NCBI RefSeq assembly: GCF_001641265.1 | Contig: NW_020167564.1 | Coordinates: 1 to 64,000 of the forward strand | Direction of reading: 5' to 3' | DNA length: 64,000 nucleotides | Source of the DNA: Pseudogymnoascus destructans | Taxonomy: Eukaryota; Ascomycota; Leotiomycetes; Thelebolales; Thelebolaceae | Shown: in pieces, positions 31,596 to 42,365 of the stretch | Position numbering within the stretch: the first letter of the stretch is position 1 | How the letters are laid out: each line of letters begins with the position of its first letter | Made by a program: the position numbers and the translations under genes | Notes under the pieces: generated by a model | The model's input: only the letters and a program-made list of their open reading frames with translations | Database searches by the model: none | What the model was told of the DNA's origin: nothing

Positions 31596-34500
31596 AAGGA
31601 CGTTTGTTGGCTGTCTGCTTGCCCTTTAGCCAGTTGGCTTTCTTAGAAAGAAATTCTAGAATGAGCTTAGATGCATTTTTTAGATTTCTCTTAGGCTCCC
31701 AAGTGTTGTCACTTGTAGGATAGCCTTTCCACTTAACGAGGAAGTAGTCCTGACCTCTAAGTGTCTTTTTGTCAAGGATAGACTCTACTTCATATTCTGG
31801 TTGATCCAAGATCAGAACAGGAGGTGGAGGAGACTGAAGTGGTCTTAAGGAACTTTCTTGTGCCTTAGACAAGAGAGATGCATGGAAGACATTATGGATA
31901 GTCCAAGTAGGTGGTAATGCAAGCTCGAAAGCATTCTTGCCAATAGTCCTTGTGATCTTAAAAGGTCCAAGTCTTTTAGTATCAAGTTTGTCTGAAGGTC
32001 TAGTAGTTGTGATATGTCTTCTAGACAAAAAGACTTGATCACCAACTTTGAATTGTGGTGCAACCACCCCCCTGTTAAAGGCCTGAGCCTGCTCGTCTTG
32101 TGCACGCTGTATTTGAACCTTGAGATAGTCCTGGAGGCCCTTAAGGTAGATGATTCTTTCAGTAGCAGAAGGGTTTTTGAAATTTTCAGGGCAATTCAGT
32201 TCTGCCACTTCAAACCTAGGGTGATAACCATAGTTTGCATAGAAAGGTGTCTCTTTTGTGGTGTTAGAGACTGTGTTGTTGTAAGCAAATTCTGCAAGAT
32301 GGAGAAGATCTGCCCAGTTGTCTTGAGCATAGTTTGTATAAATTCTTAGATATTGTTCAAGTACAGAGTTGACTCTCTCTGTCTGGCCATCTGTTTGAGG
32401 GTGATAAGCTGTAGAGAAGCGTTGTTCCATGTTTAAGAGTTTAGAGAACTCCTTAAAAAAGTTTGAAGTGAAAACTGCTCCCCTATCTGAGATCCAGTGT
32501 CCAGGAATTCCATGATATTTAAAGACCACCTTGAGAAATAGCCACGCAAGTTCAGAAGCTGTGATAGTCTCATTGCAAGGCTCAAAGTGTGCCATTTTTG
32601 TGAGCCTTTCTACCACCACAAGGATAGAGTCATAAGGGGTAGCACCCCCTTTTGGGATAGAAGGAGGCAACTTGACTATAAAGTCAATGGATATGGAGTC
32701 CCATGGGCGTTCTGGTATAGGTAGAGGCTGCAAGAGGCCATAGGGCTTTTGCCGTGTAGGTTTGTTCAAGTTGCAAGTAGTGCAAGAAGATATATAGTCT
32801 TGAAGAGTAGTCCTTAGACTAGGCCAGTAGAACTTTCTTGTTAGAAGTTCATAAGTTTTTGCAAAGCCAAAGTGCCCTGCAGCTGGAGCATCATGGAACT
32901 GCTGTAGGAGGTGTAGCTGTAATCGTTTATCCCTTGGGACATAGATATAGTTCTTGAATAAGAGAAGTCCATGCTGATTTTTTGAGAAATTCTGTAGTCC
33001 AACTTTCTCAAGAGAGGAACCTTTCTTCTGGAGGTATTCCAAAGTTCTTTTGGCAAAGGGATCATGGTTGTAAGCATCTTTGAATGCTTTAAGAAGTGTT
33101 GCTGAGGGTGTATAGTCTTTAAAGGTCTCTGGTTCCTGAGAAGAGGTAATGGGGGCAACTTGGTCTTGAGGGGATAAGTTTACCCCTAAGTCCTCTGTAG
33201 TACTAGGGTTGCTTAAAGATGCTGCTATAAGCTTTGCTGAGTCTAGCAGAGCCTTTGTATTGCTAGTTTTAGCAGAATCTTGGTAGTCATGTCTTCTTGA
33301 GAGGAGATCTGCTCTTTGATTCTTGGCCCCTGAGACATGTTTTATAACAAAGTCAAAACCTCCTAGTTGTTCAGACCACCTTGCTTGTCGTCGATTGAGC
33401 TGTTTAGTGGTTGTAAAGGTCAAGAGATTTGAATGGTCACTGTAAATAGTGATAGGATAGTTTGCCCCTTCAAGGTAGCATCTCCAATGCTTTAGAGAAC
33501 ATACTATGGCAAGCAGTTCCTTGTCTGTAATGGGATAGTTTTGTTCAGCTGCTGATAGCTTTCTTGAGTAAAATGCCACAGGCTGTAGCTCTTCTTGTTT
33601 GTCTTTTGGAGCTTGGTATAAGATTCCAGAAATGGCAAAATCTGAGGCATCTGTCTCAAGAGTGGCAGGTTTCAAGGGGTTAAAGTGTAGTAACATTTTC
33701 CCTTCTTTAAATTCTCCTTTAAGAGCATCGAAAGCATCTTGCTGTGTCTTATCCCAGTGATACAAAGTGCCCTTGTGAAGTAATTGAGTAAGGGGTAAAG
33801 CCAAGGATGTATATCTTGGTATAAACCTCCTGTAATAGTTGGCAAACCCAAGGAAAGACTGAACCTCTTTAATGCTGGAAGGAATAGGCCACGTTTGTAC
33901 TGCTTTTGTCTTTTCAGGGTCCATCTGAATGCCTTCTGTTGAAATTCTATGTCCTAAGAAATCAACTTGAGACATATGGAAAAGACATTTCTCAAGTTTG
34001 CAAAAGAGTTGTGCTTGAGATAGCTTCTCTAAGACTTGTCTAACATGTAGAACATGCTCTTGAGTGTCTAAAGAGTATATAAGAATGTCGTCTAAGTAGA
34101 CAACAACAAAGATATCCAAGTAAGGTCTTAGAATATCATTCATGAGAGCTTGGAAAGAAGCAGGTGCATTGGCAAGCCCAAAAGGCATTACCTGGTATTC
34201 AAAATGACCATAGCGTGTTCTGAATGCTGTCTTCCACTCATCACCTTCCTTGATGCGTATCAGGTTATAAGCTTCCCTGAGATCTAACTTGGTAAAGATC
34301 CTTGCTGAAGAGAGCCTATCTATGAGCTCAGGGATAAGGGGTAAAGCATATCTGTTTTTAACAGTGACTGCATTAAGGCCCCTATAATCAACACAGAGAC
34401 GCAAGGAGCCATCTTTCTTCTTGACAAAGAGAATGGGAGCTCCTGCTGGTGAGGAAGAAGGTCTGATAAAGCCAGAACTAAGGTTCTCATCTAGGTATTC

Positions 34501-36387
34501 TCTGAGAGTTTTCAGCTCTAATTCAGATAGAGAGTAGATAGGGCCGTAGGGAGGCATTGAGCCTTCTGCGAGTGGTATCTCATGGTCATAAGGCTGGTGC
34601 TTTGGCAGAATTGATGCCTTTGCCTTGTCAAAAAGATGTTGGTAGTCTTGGTATGCTAAAGGCAAAATGACCTCCTGAGATGATTTCTCCAAATCTGAAG
34701 TAGCTGCTATCTCCAGGACAGGTTGGAAAGGTTTAACCCATATCAGAGATGATATATCGTCCATAGTTTGGTCAAAATCCTTGATCTGGGACAAGTTTGA
34801 GTCTTGGACCTGAATAGGGGTAACTGAGGCTTGAAGGGTTTTTTCAGTATTGAGCTCAGGATTTGAGCTAAACCCAAGCGATAAATGCTTCCAATTGATA
34901 GTTGGATCATGCCTTTGAAGCCATGGAAGACCTAGGATGACTGGGTACTTCATTGGTATAACATCTAAAGAGATGGTGTCTGAAAATGTTGATTTTCCTA
35001 GGGGAATCTCAAGTTTGAGTACTGGGGTGTTGCAGGTAATGGAACCTGAACTGATAGGAGTTCCATCAATGACTCGGAGCAACTCTGGAGTGCGTTTGGG
35101 AATTGTAGGTAACTGGTGTGTCAAGATGAGGTCTTGAGATATAAAGTTGCCTGTTGCCCCTGAGTCTATCATAGCCCTTGTAGACAACACCTGTTGTTTG
35201 AAATGGAGTTGAATAGGGATTAACAGGTGTGTGAGACTCTGAGAAAGCACCATCGACACATCTTTGTTGTCTAGGGGAGAAGTTATAGTCTCAGTTGAAG
35301 TTGTGCCTGCTAGGGATTTTTCAAGTTTTTCAGGAATAGCAGTTGTGACTGTGTCTGAGGCTGCTATATGTTTTGAATCAGCACTCCCCCGTGCTGAATA
35401 GCACTCCTGAATTCTGTGTCCCCCTTTGCCACAGTATAAACAAAGGTTGTTGTCCATTCTGTGTTTTCTTTCTTGAGGGGTAAGTTTACCCCTTTTCAGT
35501 TTTTGAGGGCTTCTTGTAGGCTGAGGTGCTGGATTTGCTGTAGATCTCTTTATAGAGGCGTCTAAGTCCATAGGTTCAGGTGCTGAGTCCTTAGCAGTTG
35601 GTGTAGAGGTGTAATTGTTGAAATTTCTTGTTGGATGCCAGTCTTGGTTCTTCTCCTTTCTTCTTTCAAAAAGCCTATCATCAAGTCTGACAGCTTTCTC
35701 TATAAGCGTTTGAAGTGTTGTAGGGCGTTCTTCTTTGCTGAGTTCATCCTTAATAGAGCTCTTGAGCCCTTGGTAGTAAGTGAAGACTAAGGCTTCTTCA
35801 TTCCAAGTCAAGTGAGAAGTGATTCTCCTAAATTCTGTTGTATACTGAGCAGCAGAGGTCTTTTGACATAGCTTCTGTAGCTCTCTTTCTGCTGTAGCAG
35901 TTTCGTTGATGTCTCCAAAGGTCCTGGTAAGTTCCTCTTGAAACTGGTCATAAGAGGTAATCAAAGGTGTAGTGGTATTTTGGTTGTTGCCACTAAGTCT
36001 TCTAAGATATGGCTCAAAGAAGTTGAATGCAGATCCACGGAGGTAGCTGGCAGCGAAATAGATCTTCTGAATGTCCGAGGTGAACTGATGAGGCCTGAGG
36101 GTGAAGTAGATGTCCAGTTGCATAAGGAATCCCTTCAACTTCCTCCTGTCTCCATGGTATAAATCTGGTGTTTGCACTTTAGGAAGTGCACCTGGGGTAC
36201 TCGAAATAGCCAGAGGAGCTGTGGGAAGCTCTGTATGATGTGTCTGAGTTGAAGATTGTGTTGCTGAAGTGTTGGCTTGAAAGGTGTTTTCCAAATTCTC
36301 AAGTTTGTTTGCTATAGTTTGTATAAAGGCAAACAGTTGTTGCATCTGCTGTTCAGCAGTAGTTGTAGGAGCTTGGTCGTCCTCCAT
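31594..36387 (-). CDS. Gag-Pol polyprotein of Ty3/Gypsy chromovirus
   Basis: A single frame of 1597 residues encoding all retrotransposition proteins. In order: Gag (1 to about 300, with FAASYLRGSAFNFFEP); CCHC zinc knuckle (CLYCGKGGHRIQEC, about 315); aspartic protease (MIDSGATGNFI, about 407); reverse transcriptase (KLDLREAYNLIRI, VVYLDDILIYS at about 762); RNase H (ETDASDFAISGILY, about 910, and YSDHSNL); integrase HHCC finger (HFGFAKTYELL, CTTCNLNK) and DDE core (ISDRGAVFTS, STAYHPQTDGQTERVN). It ends in a chromodomain (YEVESILDKKTL, LVKWKGYPTSDNTWEP, about 1530-1575), which defines chromoviruses and may steer integration to modified histones. Gag and Pol are fused with no frameshift signal, as in Tf1. 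Confidence 0.95.
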   Translation of the reverse strand: MEDDQAPTTTAEQQMQQLFAFIQTIANKLENLENTFQANTSATQSSTQTHHTELPTAPLAISSTPGALPKVQTPDLYHGDRRKLKGFLMQLDIYFTLRPHQFTSDIQKIYFAASYLRGSAFNFFEPYLRRLSGNNQNTTTPLITSYDQFQEELTRTFGDINETATAERELQKLCQKTSAAQYTTEFRRITSHLTWNEEALVFTYYQGLKSSIKDELSKEERPTTLQTLIEKAVRLDDRLFERRKEKNQDWHPTRNFNNYTSTPTAKDSAPEPMDLDASIKRSTANPAPQPTRSPQKLKRGKLTPQERKHRMDNNLCLYCGKGGHRIQECYSARGSADSKHIAASDTVTTAIPEKLEKSLAGTTSTETITSPLDNKDVSMVLSQSLTHLLIPIQLHFKQQVLSTRAMIDSGATGNFISQDLILTHQLPTIPKRTPELLRVIDGTPISSGSITCNTPVLKLEIPLGKSTFSDTISLDVIPMKYPVILGLPWLQRHDPTINWKHLSLGFSSNPELNTEKTLQASVTPIQVQDSNLSQIKDFDQTMDDISSLIWVKPFQPVLEIAATSDLEKSSQEVILPLAYQDYQHLFDKAKASILPKHQPYDHEIPLAEGSMPPYGPIYSLSELELKTLREYLDENLSSGFIRPSSSPAGAPILFVKKKDGSLRLCVDYRGLNAVTVKNRYALPLIPELIDRLSSARIFTKLDLREAYNLIRIKEGDEWKTAFRTRYGHFEYQVMPFGLANAPASFQALMNDILRPYLDIFVVVYLDDILIYSLDTQEHVLHVRQVLEKLSQAQLFCKLEKCLFHMSQVDFLGHRISTEGIQMDPEKTKAVQTWPIPSSIKEVQSFLGFANYYRRFIPRYTSLALPLTQLLHKGTLYHWDKTQQDAFDALKGEFKEGKMLLHFNPLKPATLETDASDFAISGILYQAPKDKQEELQPVAFYSRKLSAAEQNYPITDKELLAIVCSLKHWRCYLEGANYPITIYSDHSNLLTFTTTKQLNRRQARWSEQLGGFDFVIKHVSGAKNQRADLLSRRHDYQDSAKTSNTKALLDSAKLIAASLSNPSTTEDLGVNLSPQDQVAPITSSQEPETFKDYTPSATLLKAFKDAYNHDPFAKRTLEYLQKKGSSLEKVGLQNFSKNQHGLLLFKNYIYVPRDKRLQLHLLQQFHDAPAAGHFGFAKTYELLTRKFYWPSLRTTLQDYISSCTTCNLNKPTRQKPYGLLQPLPIPERPWDSISIDFIVKLPPSIPKGGATPYDSILVVVERLTKMAHFEPCNETITASELAWLFLKVVFKYHGIPGHWISDRGAVFTSNFFKEFSKLLNMEQRFSTAYHPQTDGQTERVNSVLEQYLRIYTNYAQDNWADLLHLAEFAYNNTVSNTTKETPFYANYGYHPRFEVAELNCPENFKNPSATERIIYLKGLQDYLKVQIQRAQDEQAQAFNRGVVAPQFKVGDQVFLSRRHITTTRPSDKLDTKRLGPFKITRTIGKNAFELALPPTWTIHNVFHASLLSKAQESSLRPLQSPPPPVLILDQPEYEVESILDKKTLRGQDYFLVKWKGYPTSDNTWEPKRNLKNASKLILEFLSKKANWLKGKQTANKRP

Positions 36388-36427
36388 TGTAGTATCGAAG
36401 TGCTGCTATAGAAATAGTTGAAGCTTG

Positions 36428-36439
36428 AAGCAGGCAAGG
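36428..36439 (-). promoter_or_regulatory. Primer-binding site, self-priming type
   Basis: The element strand reads CC then TTGCCTGCTT directly after the 5' LTR. The ten bases are the exact complement of AAGCAGGCAA at 36754-36745 inside the 5' LTR, about 33 nt downstream of a TATA-like box and therefore near the expected RNA start. I saw no obvious tRNA 3'-end match. Confidence 0.65.
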
Positions 36440-37376
36440 TGTAATGGTGGGTGCACCAGATATGAGAATCTAGCCACCCAAGGAAGGGATGAATTTACTA
36501 AGACAACACACTGTCTTAGGAAACAGAGCCAAAGGGTTGTAGCTTAGACTATTCCACAACGCAGCAATCAGGTGTATGATGTGGTGAAGTGGTTTAGACA
36601 AGTTGCAATAAATGTTGAGTCTGAGAACTCAGGGGTAAGTCAGAGGTTAGCACCTCACTGACTTTTCAAAAAACAGAGAATAACAAGATCAATGCTTGGA
36701 AGCTTGGAAAAGACGTAGAAGTATGTGCTAGTCGATTTACTGTATTGCCTGCTTGCCCTTTCTTAACGAAAGGGCAATCCTATTTATGCCAAAGGAGTGT
36801 AGTTCTCTCATTTTCCATGACTTTCCATGACTAACCAGGCTTGGTAAATGTATTAGAAATCAAGTGCGACCCACAACTAGCTTGCTAATCATGTAGTGAA
36901 CGTAAGAGAATCCCATAGAACCATCTCTTGGGTTCCTAGCCTATAGGAAGTGAAAAGGAGGTCCAAGGTCAGAGTACCTATAGATAAATTATGTCATAAC
37001 TTAACCAATCTTGTGGGTAACTAAGGAGCGATGACGTGTAATGAATCATAGAGGGTTGTAGAAGCTTCTAGAGCTATCGTTCATGTTCCTAGGCCTCTAG
37101 TTGGTAGAGATATGCCATGTGGTAGTATTGGCCCACCCCCTTAAGGAGGAGATTTTCTTAATAACTTGTTCAATGAGTGTCCAAATGATATGCCGTGATG
37201 TATGTAGCATAAACAGATGTAGTAGAAGAGTTTGCAGCAATCGTTGAGTAGTATTGCTTCTGTTGTTGGTGTGATAAGCCAAGATATGTATGGTGACTTG
37301 TAGGTTTGAGGAGGAGATTTCTAAGTTTGCTCTTGAGTTTGATAGCAAACTGAGTGCAACAAATGTCAGTATGACA
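36440..37376 (-). repeat. 5' LTR of the chromovirus (family A)
   Basis: 937 bp, nearly identical to the 3' LTR. TATA-like element at 36779-36789, hairpin TTGCCCTTTC/GAAAGGGCAA just downstream, predicted RNA start near 36754. Confidence 0.93.
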
Positions 37377-38542
37377 AGGGGTACTCTGACCTTGGACCTC
37401 CTTTCACTTCCTATAGGCTAGGAACCTAGGAGATGGTTCTATGGGATTCTCTTACGTCAACTACAGTTACCAAGCCTGGTTAGTCATGGAAAGTCTTGGA
37501 AAATGAGAGAACTACACCCCTTTAGCATAAATAGGATTGCCCTTTCCTTAAGAAAGGGCAAGCAGACAATACAGTAAATCGACTATCACATACTTCCACG
37601 TCTTTTCCAAGCTTCCAAGAATTGATCTTGTTACTCCTTGTTTCTGAAAAGTCAGTGAGGTGCTAACCTCTGACTTATCCCTGAGTTCTCAGACTCAACA
37701 TTTGTTACAACTTGTCTAAACCACTCCACTACATCATACACCTGATTGCTGCGTTGTGGAATAGTCTAAGCTACGACACTTTGGCTCTTTTTCCTAAGAC
37801 AGTGTGTTGTCTTAGTAAAATCATCCCTTCCTTGGGTGGCTAGATTCTCACATCTGGTGCACCCACCATTACAGTTTAGACAAGTTGTAACAAATGTTGA
37901 GTCTGAGAACTCAGGGATAAGTCAGAGGTTAGCACCTCAGTGACTTTTCAGAAACAAGGAGTAACAAGATCAATTCTTGGAAGCTTGGAAAAGACGTGGA
38001 AGTATGTGATAGTCGATTTACTGTATTGTCTGCTTGCCCTTTCTTAAGGAAAGGGCAATCCTATTTATGCTAAAGGGGTGTAGTTCTCTCATTTTCCAAG
38101 ACTTTCCATGACTAACCAGGCTTGGTAACTGTAGTTGACGTAAGAGAATCCCATAGAACCATCTCCTAGGTTCCTAGCCTATAGGAAGTGAAAGGAGGTC
38201 CAAGGTCAGAGTACCCCTATAGACAGATTATGTCATACCTTAACCAATCTTGTAGGTAACTAAGGAGCGATGATGTGTAATGAATCATAGACAGCTGTAG
38301 AAGCTTTTGGAGCTATCGTTCATGTTCCTAGGCCTCTAGTTGATAGAGATATGTCATGTGTAGTATTAGCCCTTAAGGAGTGATGTCATGTAATGAATCA
38401 TAGAGGGTTGTAGAGATATGCTATGTGGTCATATCAGCCCAGTAACTAAGGAGCAATGACGTGTAATGAATCATAGAGGGTTGTAGCAATTGTTGAGTAG
38501 TATTGCTCTTGTTGTTGGTGTGACAAGCCAAAATATGTATAG

Positions 38543-38960
38543 TGTTACGGCTATAGTAACATGATGTCATGGTTACAGGGCCAGGGCCTAGTAACGTGAC
38601 GTGTGAGTCACATAACGTGACGTGTGAGTCACAGTGGGAAGCGGGGTAGGCTGCCATGTGACGGGGCTAATGGATAGTTGCAGAAACTAGTGGATATTGG
38701 ATAGTTGAGCTATCCACGAACTATCCTGAATATCTAGCTATCCGCCAACTATCCAGATTACCCATGAGGCACGATGCCACTATACAAGTAGATAGTATTT
38801 CCTTAGATAGGAGCTTCGTGCTCAACTCAATACAGTATTTGTTATATACTAGTAACGTGTTACTTGAAGCCTTTGTGTCTGATCCCCTGCCTCCTCTGAT
38901 AAGTAAACCTTTATGCAAGAGAACCTCTGTGTCTTCTATCGTTTAGAAGTCAGCGTTACA
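38543..38960 (-). mobile_element. Solo LTR, family C, TSD TATAG
   Basis: Forward strand TGTTACGGCTATAG to GAAGTCAGCGTTACA, flanked by TATAG at 38538-38542 and 38961-38965. The outer 200 bp toward the right match 19648-20019. The inner part differs but is again built from GGATA dyads (GGATAGTT words). Confidence 0.85.
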
Positions 38961-41900
38961 TATAGTGACTTGTAGGTTTGTAGAGGAGATTTCTAAGTTT
39001 GCTCCTGAGTTTGATAGCAAACTGAGTGCAACGAATGTCAGTATGACACAGTTGTCTTGGTGCTGATTACAGTGGATCTGCAAGTAGGCTTCGATATTCT
39101 GATTCTGCCTCTCGGTCTGGCCGTCGGATTGAGGGTGGAAACCGGTGGATAGGTTACGCCGTACTTTGAGGTAGAAACAGAAAGCCGACCAGAAGTGGCA
39201 TGTGAATACACTTCCCCTATCCGTTATGATCTCAGCTGGGATTCTGAAGTCCTTGTCCCAGAACGCTAGGAAGAGCCGCACCAGTTCTGAGGCTGTAATG
39301 GTTTTCCTATAGGGTATGTATTTGGACACCTTAGTATAACGATCTACTATCACGAGGATGGAGTCTGAAGCCTTGCCTTGGTCTGCCCCTACACTTGGGG
39401 GCAGATCCGTGATAAAGTCCATACTTATGGATTCGAATGGTTTCGAGGGCATTCTCAAGGCCTGCATTTCGCATGGGCTTGATGCCCTGGCATCTACCAC
39501 AGCCCCGTATGTACTCCCTGGTTTTCTTGCTAAGGCCAGGCCAGTAGTATTTGCGTTGGATCAACTCTTGGGTTTTCTTATATCGAAAATGCCCAGCCAG
39601 TGGGTCGTCATGGCAAATCTTGAAGATTTCCATCCTTACTGCCTGGTTGGGAGGTACGTATACCGCTCCCTGGAAGCATAGGATGCCTGCATCATCTACT
39701 CTCCATCCTGGAGGGTCATCTGCTCGCACCGTTCCTGCGTCCTGGGCACTTTTAACAGCAAGCTTGTCAGCCGCCTCAAGGGTTTTGATCAAGTCTGTCA
39801 GAGGTTCAGTTGTAGCACTGTAGGCACCCTCTCCCTGTGCCATAGCTGTCACTATGACCCGAGGGACAACAGAACCTGAACTCTTGGTGTCCGTATTGTG
39901 GTTTCTGTCTGGTCTGGCGCCGCTGGCACTTTCGCCCATACTCTGTGGGTTGATATCCTCTTCTTGAGGGCCCTATGGGCTCGTTGTCACCCCACTTACC
40001 TGCGGGGTTCCTCCAGCCTTCATGGCCTTGTGGAGGGTATTCTGAAGGGTAGGCAACATCACGTTCTGGCTACCCCTTTTGACCTCATAATCTGGTCTTC
40101 TTGACGGCCTGTCTGCCGGGTTCGTCTTGCCAGCCCTGTAGGCTATATGGAAATCATAGGCCGATAACGCCTGCACCCACCACGCTTGTCTCCTTGTGAG
40201 GGCAGTGGTTTTCATGAAATACTTGAGGTTATTATGATCTGTAAGGACCTCAAGAGGGTATTGGCTCCCTTTAAAATAATGCCTCCACTGTTCGAAGGAC
40301 CTCACGATCGCCAGCATTTCCTGGTCGTGGGTCTCATAATTGAGCTCAGCTGGTTCTAGCTTCTTGCTGTAGAAGGCCACAGGGTGCCACTCGGCCTTCT
40401 TGCCTGGCTCTTCTATTAATTGGGAGAGGTTCCCAGCCAGGCCAAACCCTGACGAATCAGTCTCAAGCCTGATTCTATGTCTAGGGTTGAAATGAACCAA
40501 ACATTGGGGCTGTAGTGAAGGCTTCCTTCAGCTGGTCGAAGGCGCCTTGCTGTTCCACGCCCCAGATGAATGGGCCTGTCTGTTTACCTGCCTTGCCCCC
40601 TTCATAAGGCCTGTCATCGGGGCCACAACGGAGGAGTATTGCTTGACAAAACGCTGGTAGAAGTTGGCAAAGCCAAGGAATACCTGGACCTCTCGGTGAG
40701 TCCTAGGTATAGGCCATTCAGCTATTGCAGCAACCCGCTCGTCCTCCATAGCAACTCCTTCTGTTGTGATGATATACCCAAGGAAGCCTATCCTCTTGGC
40801 ATTGAACTCGCATTTTGAGAGCTTTACATATAGGTTCACCTCGCGTAGGTGTCCTAGGACTTCTCGCACGTGGTGGTCGTGTTCCTCCTCCTTCTGGGAG
40901 TAGATGAGGATATCATCAAGGTATACGACACATACAGTGTCAACCAGCCCTTGTAGGATCTCATTCATGTATGCTTGGAAGTTGCGGGTGCATTGGCCAA
41001 TCCGAAAGGCATCACCCTGTACTTAAAGTGCCCGTATCGAGTATGGAATGCTGTCTTCCACTCGTCGCCTGGACGAATGCAGATACAGTGGTAGGCATTC
41101 CTTATATCAAGCTTTGTGAAGCACCTCGCCCCTTGGAGCCGATCCAAGGTCTCCGTGATTAGTGGCAGCGGGTGTCGATTCTTTATGGTGACTTTATTTA
41201 AGCCCCTGTAGTCTACACAGAGACGTAGGCTACCATCCTTCTTCTGGACGAACAGAATGGGTGCGCCTGCAGTGCTTACACTCCTTCGGATCCAACCCTT
41301 CTTCTCGCTCTCATCGTACTTGTGGAGCGTGGCCAGCTCCATTTCCGATAGGTTATATACTGGCCCATACGGTAGTTCTTGGGTCCCAGTATCAATGGCA
41401 TGGGTCTTCCTTCTTAGTTCTGGCAGGTCTTCTGCCTTTTCCTCACAGAAAATGTCAATATACGCCTCGTACTCCTTTGAGCATTTGGTGGGCGTGTTGT
41501 CGTCCACGCTCAAGGCCAAGACGAAGGCAGTATCACCTTCCTCCCACTCCTCAATATCCGTCACCTCAGCTCTCGCGATGTCGAAAGGCTGGCGCCAGGT
41601 CTGTTCACGCCAGTGGATCTGTGGGTTGACCTGCACCATCCAATCCATACCAAGGATAATGTCTACGCCTGGGGTGTCCATGGAAAGAAAGGTCTGGGTG
41701 ACAACACACCACACTCCCTTTGGAAGTGGTCCCTAGCTCGGACCTGGGTGGTGGCTGCTCCATATATCACAACCTCCTTTCCGTCAACTGCCCTTGCCTA
41801 TGGTGGTGCCTTATCTCAGCACTCCAAACCCCTCTCCTTGGCAAACAGAGGGTGGATGGTGGACGTGTCAGATCCTGAATCGAGGAGGGCTTTTGCCTTG

Positions 41901-42365
41901 TGCCATTTAGGGCCTTACCTGCACCTCTACCTCGATCTCCATCCTCCTTAGCGCCCTGTGTTTCCAAGGCTCAACTGGGAGTCACCCTTCTTCTTTGGTG
42001 CGGGTGTCGAGCTTCCTTACGCCCAAACCTGTGTGTTGGCGTGGGCTTCGGCATTCCTTGGAGAAGTGGCCCGTTTTGGCGCAGTTATAGCAGTTCCCAA
42101 ACGGGGTCAACCTTGTATCCCTACCTTGCATAAGGGTTCCCCCTCCCGTCGACTGTTGATCTTGTTGGCGGTGCTTATTCCAGGAGGGCATCCTCTCCCC
42201 TGGTGTTGAGGCTCGAGATCCCCTGCCACCAGCGAAGTTGCCCCTTCGGTGGGAGAAAACCTCTATGAAAGGAACTCCTTCCTCCTTTCTGGTTGTCCTT
42301 GTCGAGAGTAGGGGTCTTCTCTGTCGCCCACCAGTTGGTCATTTCCAGCATTGCTAGGATATTAA

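Larger units (their letters stand above)
30646..37376 (-). mobile_element. Intact Ty3/Gypsy chromovirus LTR retrotransposon
   Basis: 6731 bp, bounded by AGGGG duplications at 30641-30645 and 37377-37381. The two 937-bp LTRs (30646-31582 and 36440-37376) differ at only two positions that I could find, both transitions, so the insertion is recent. Between them lie a primer-binding site (36428-36437), one long Gag-Pol frame without stops and a polypurine tract (31586-31595). All parts needed for transposition appear present. Confidence 0.95.
30234..39048. mobile_element. Second inverted pair of family-A LTRs, interrupted
   Basis: Left arm: TGTCATACTG at 30234 to 30645, resuming at 37382 after the chromovirus and ending CACCATTACA at 37873. 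Right arm: 37874-39048, an inverse copy that starts inside the LTR (GTTTAGACAAG) and ends CAGTATGACA. The right arm is interrupted by a family-C solo LTR (38543-38960). The arms share variants not seen in the solo family-A LTRs here, for example AGATTGGTTAAGGTATGACA, so one was copied from the other. The unpaired centre is about 170 bp. Confidence 0.8.
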
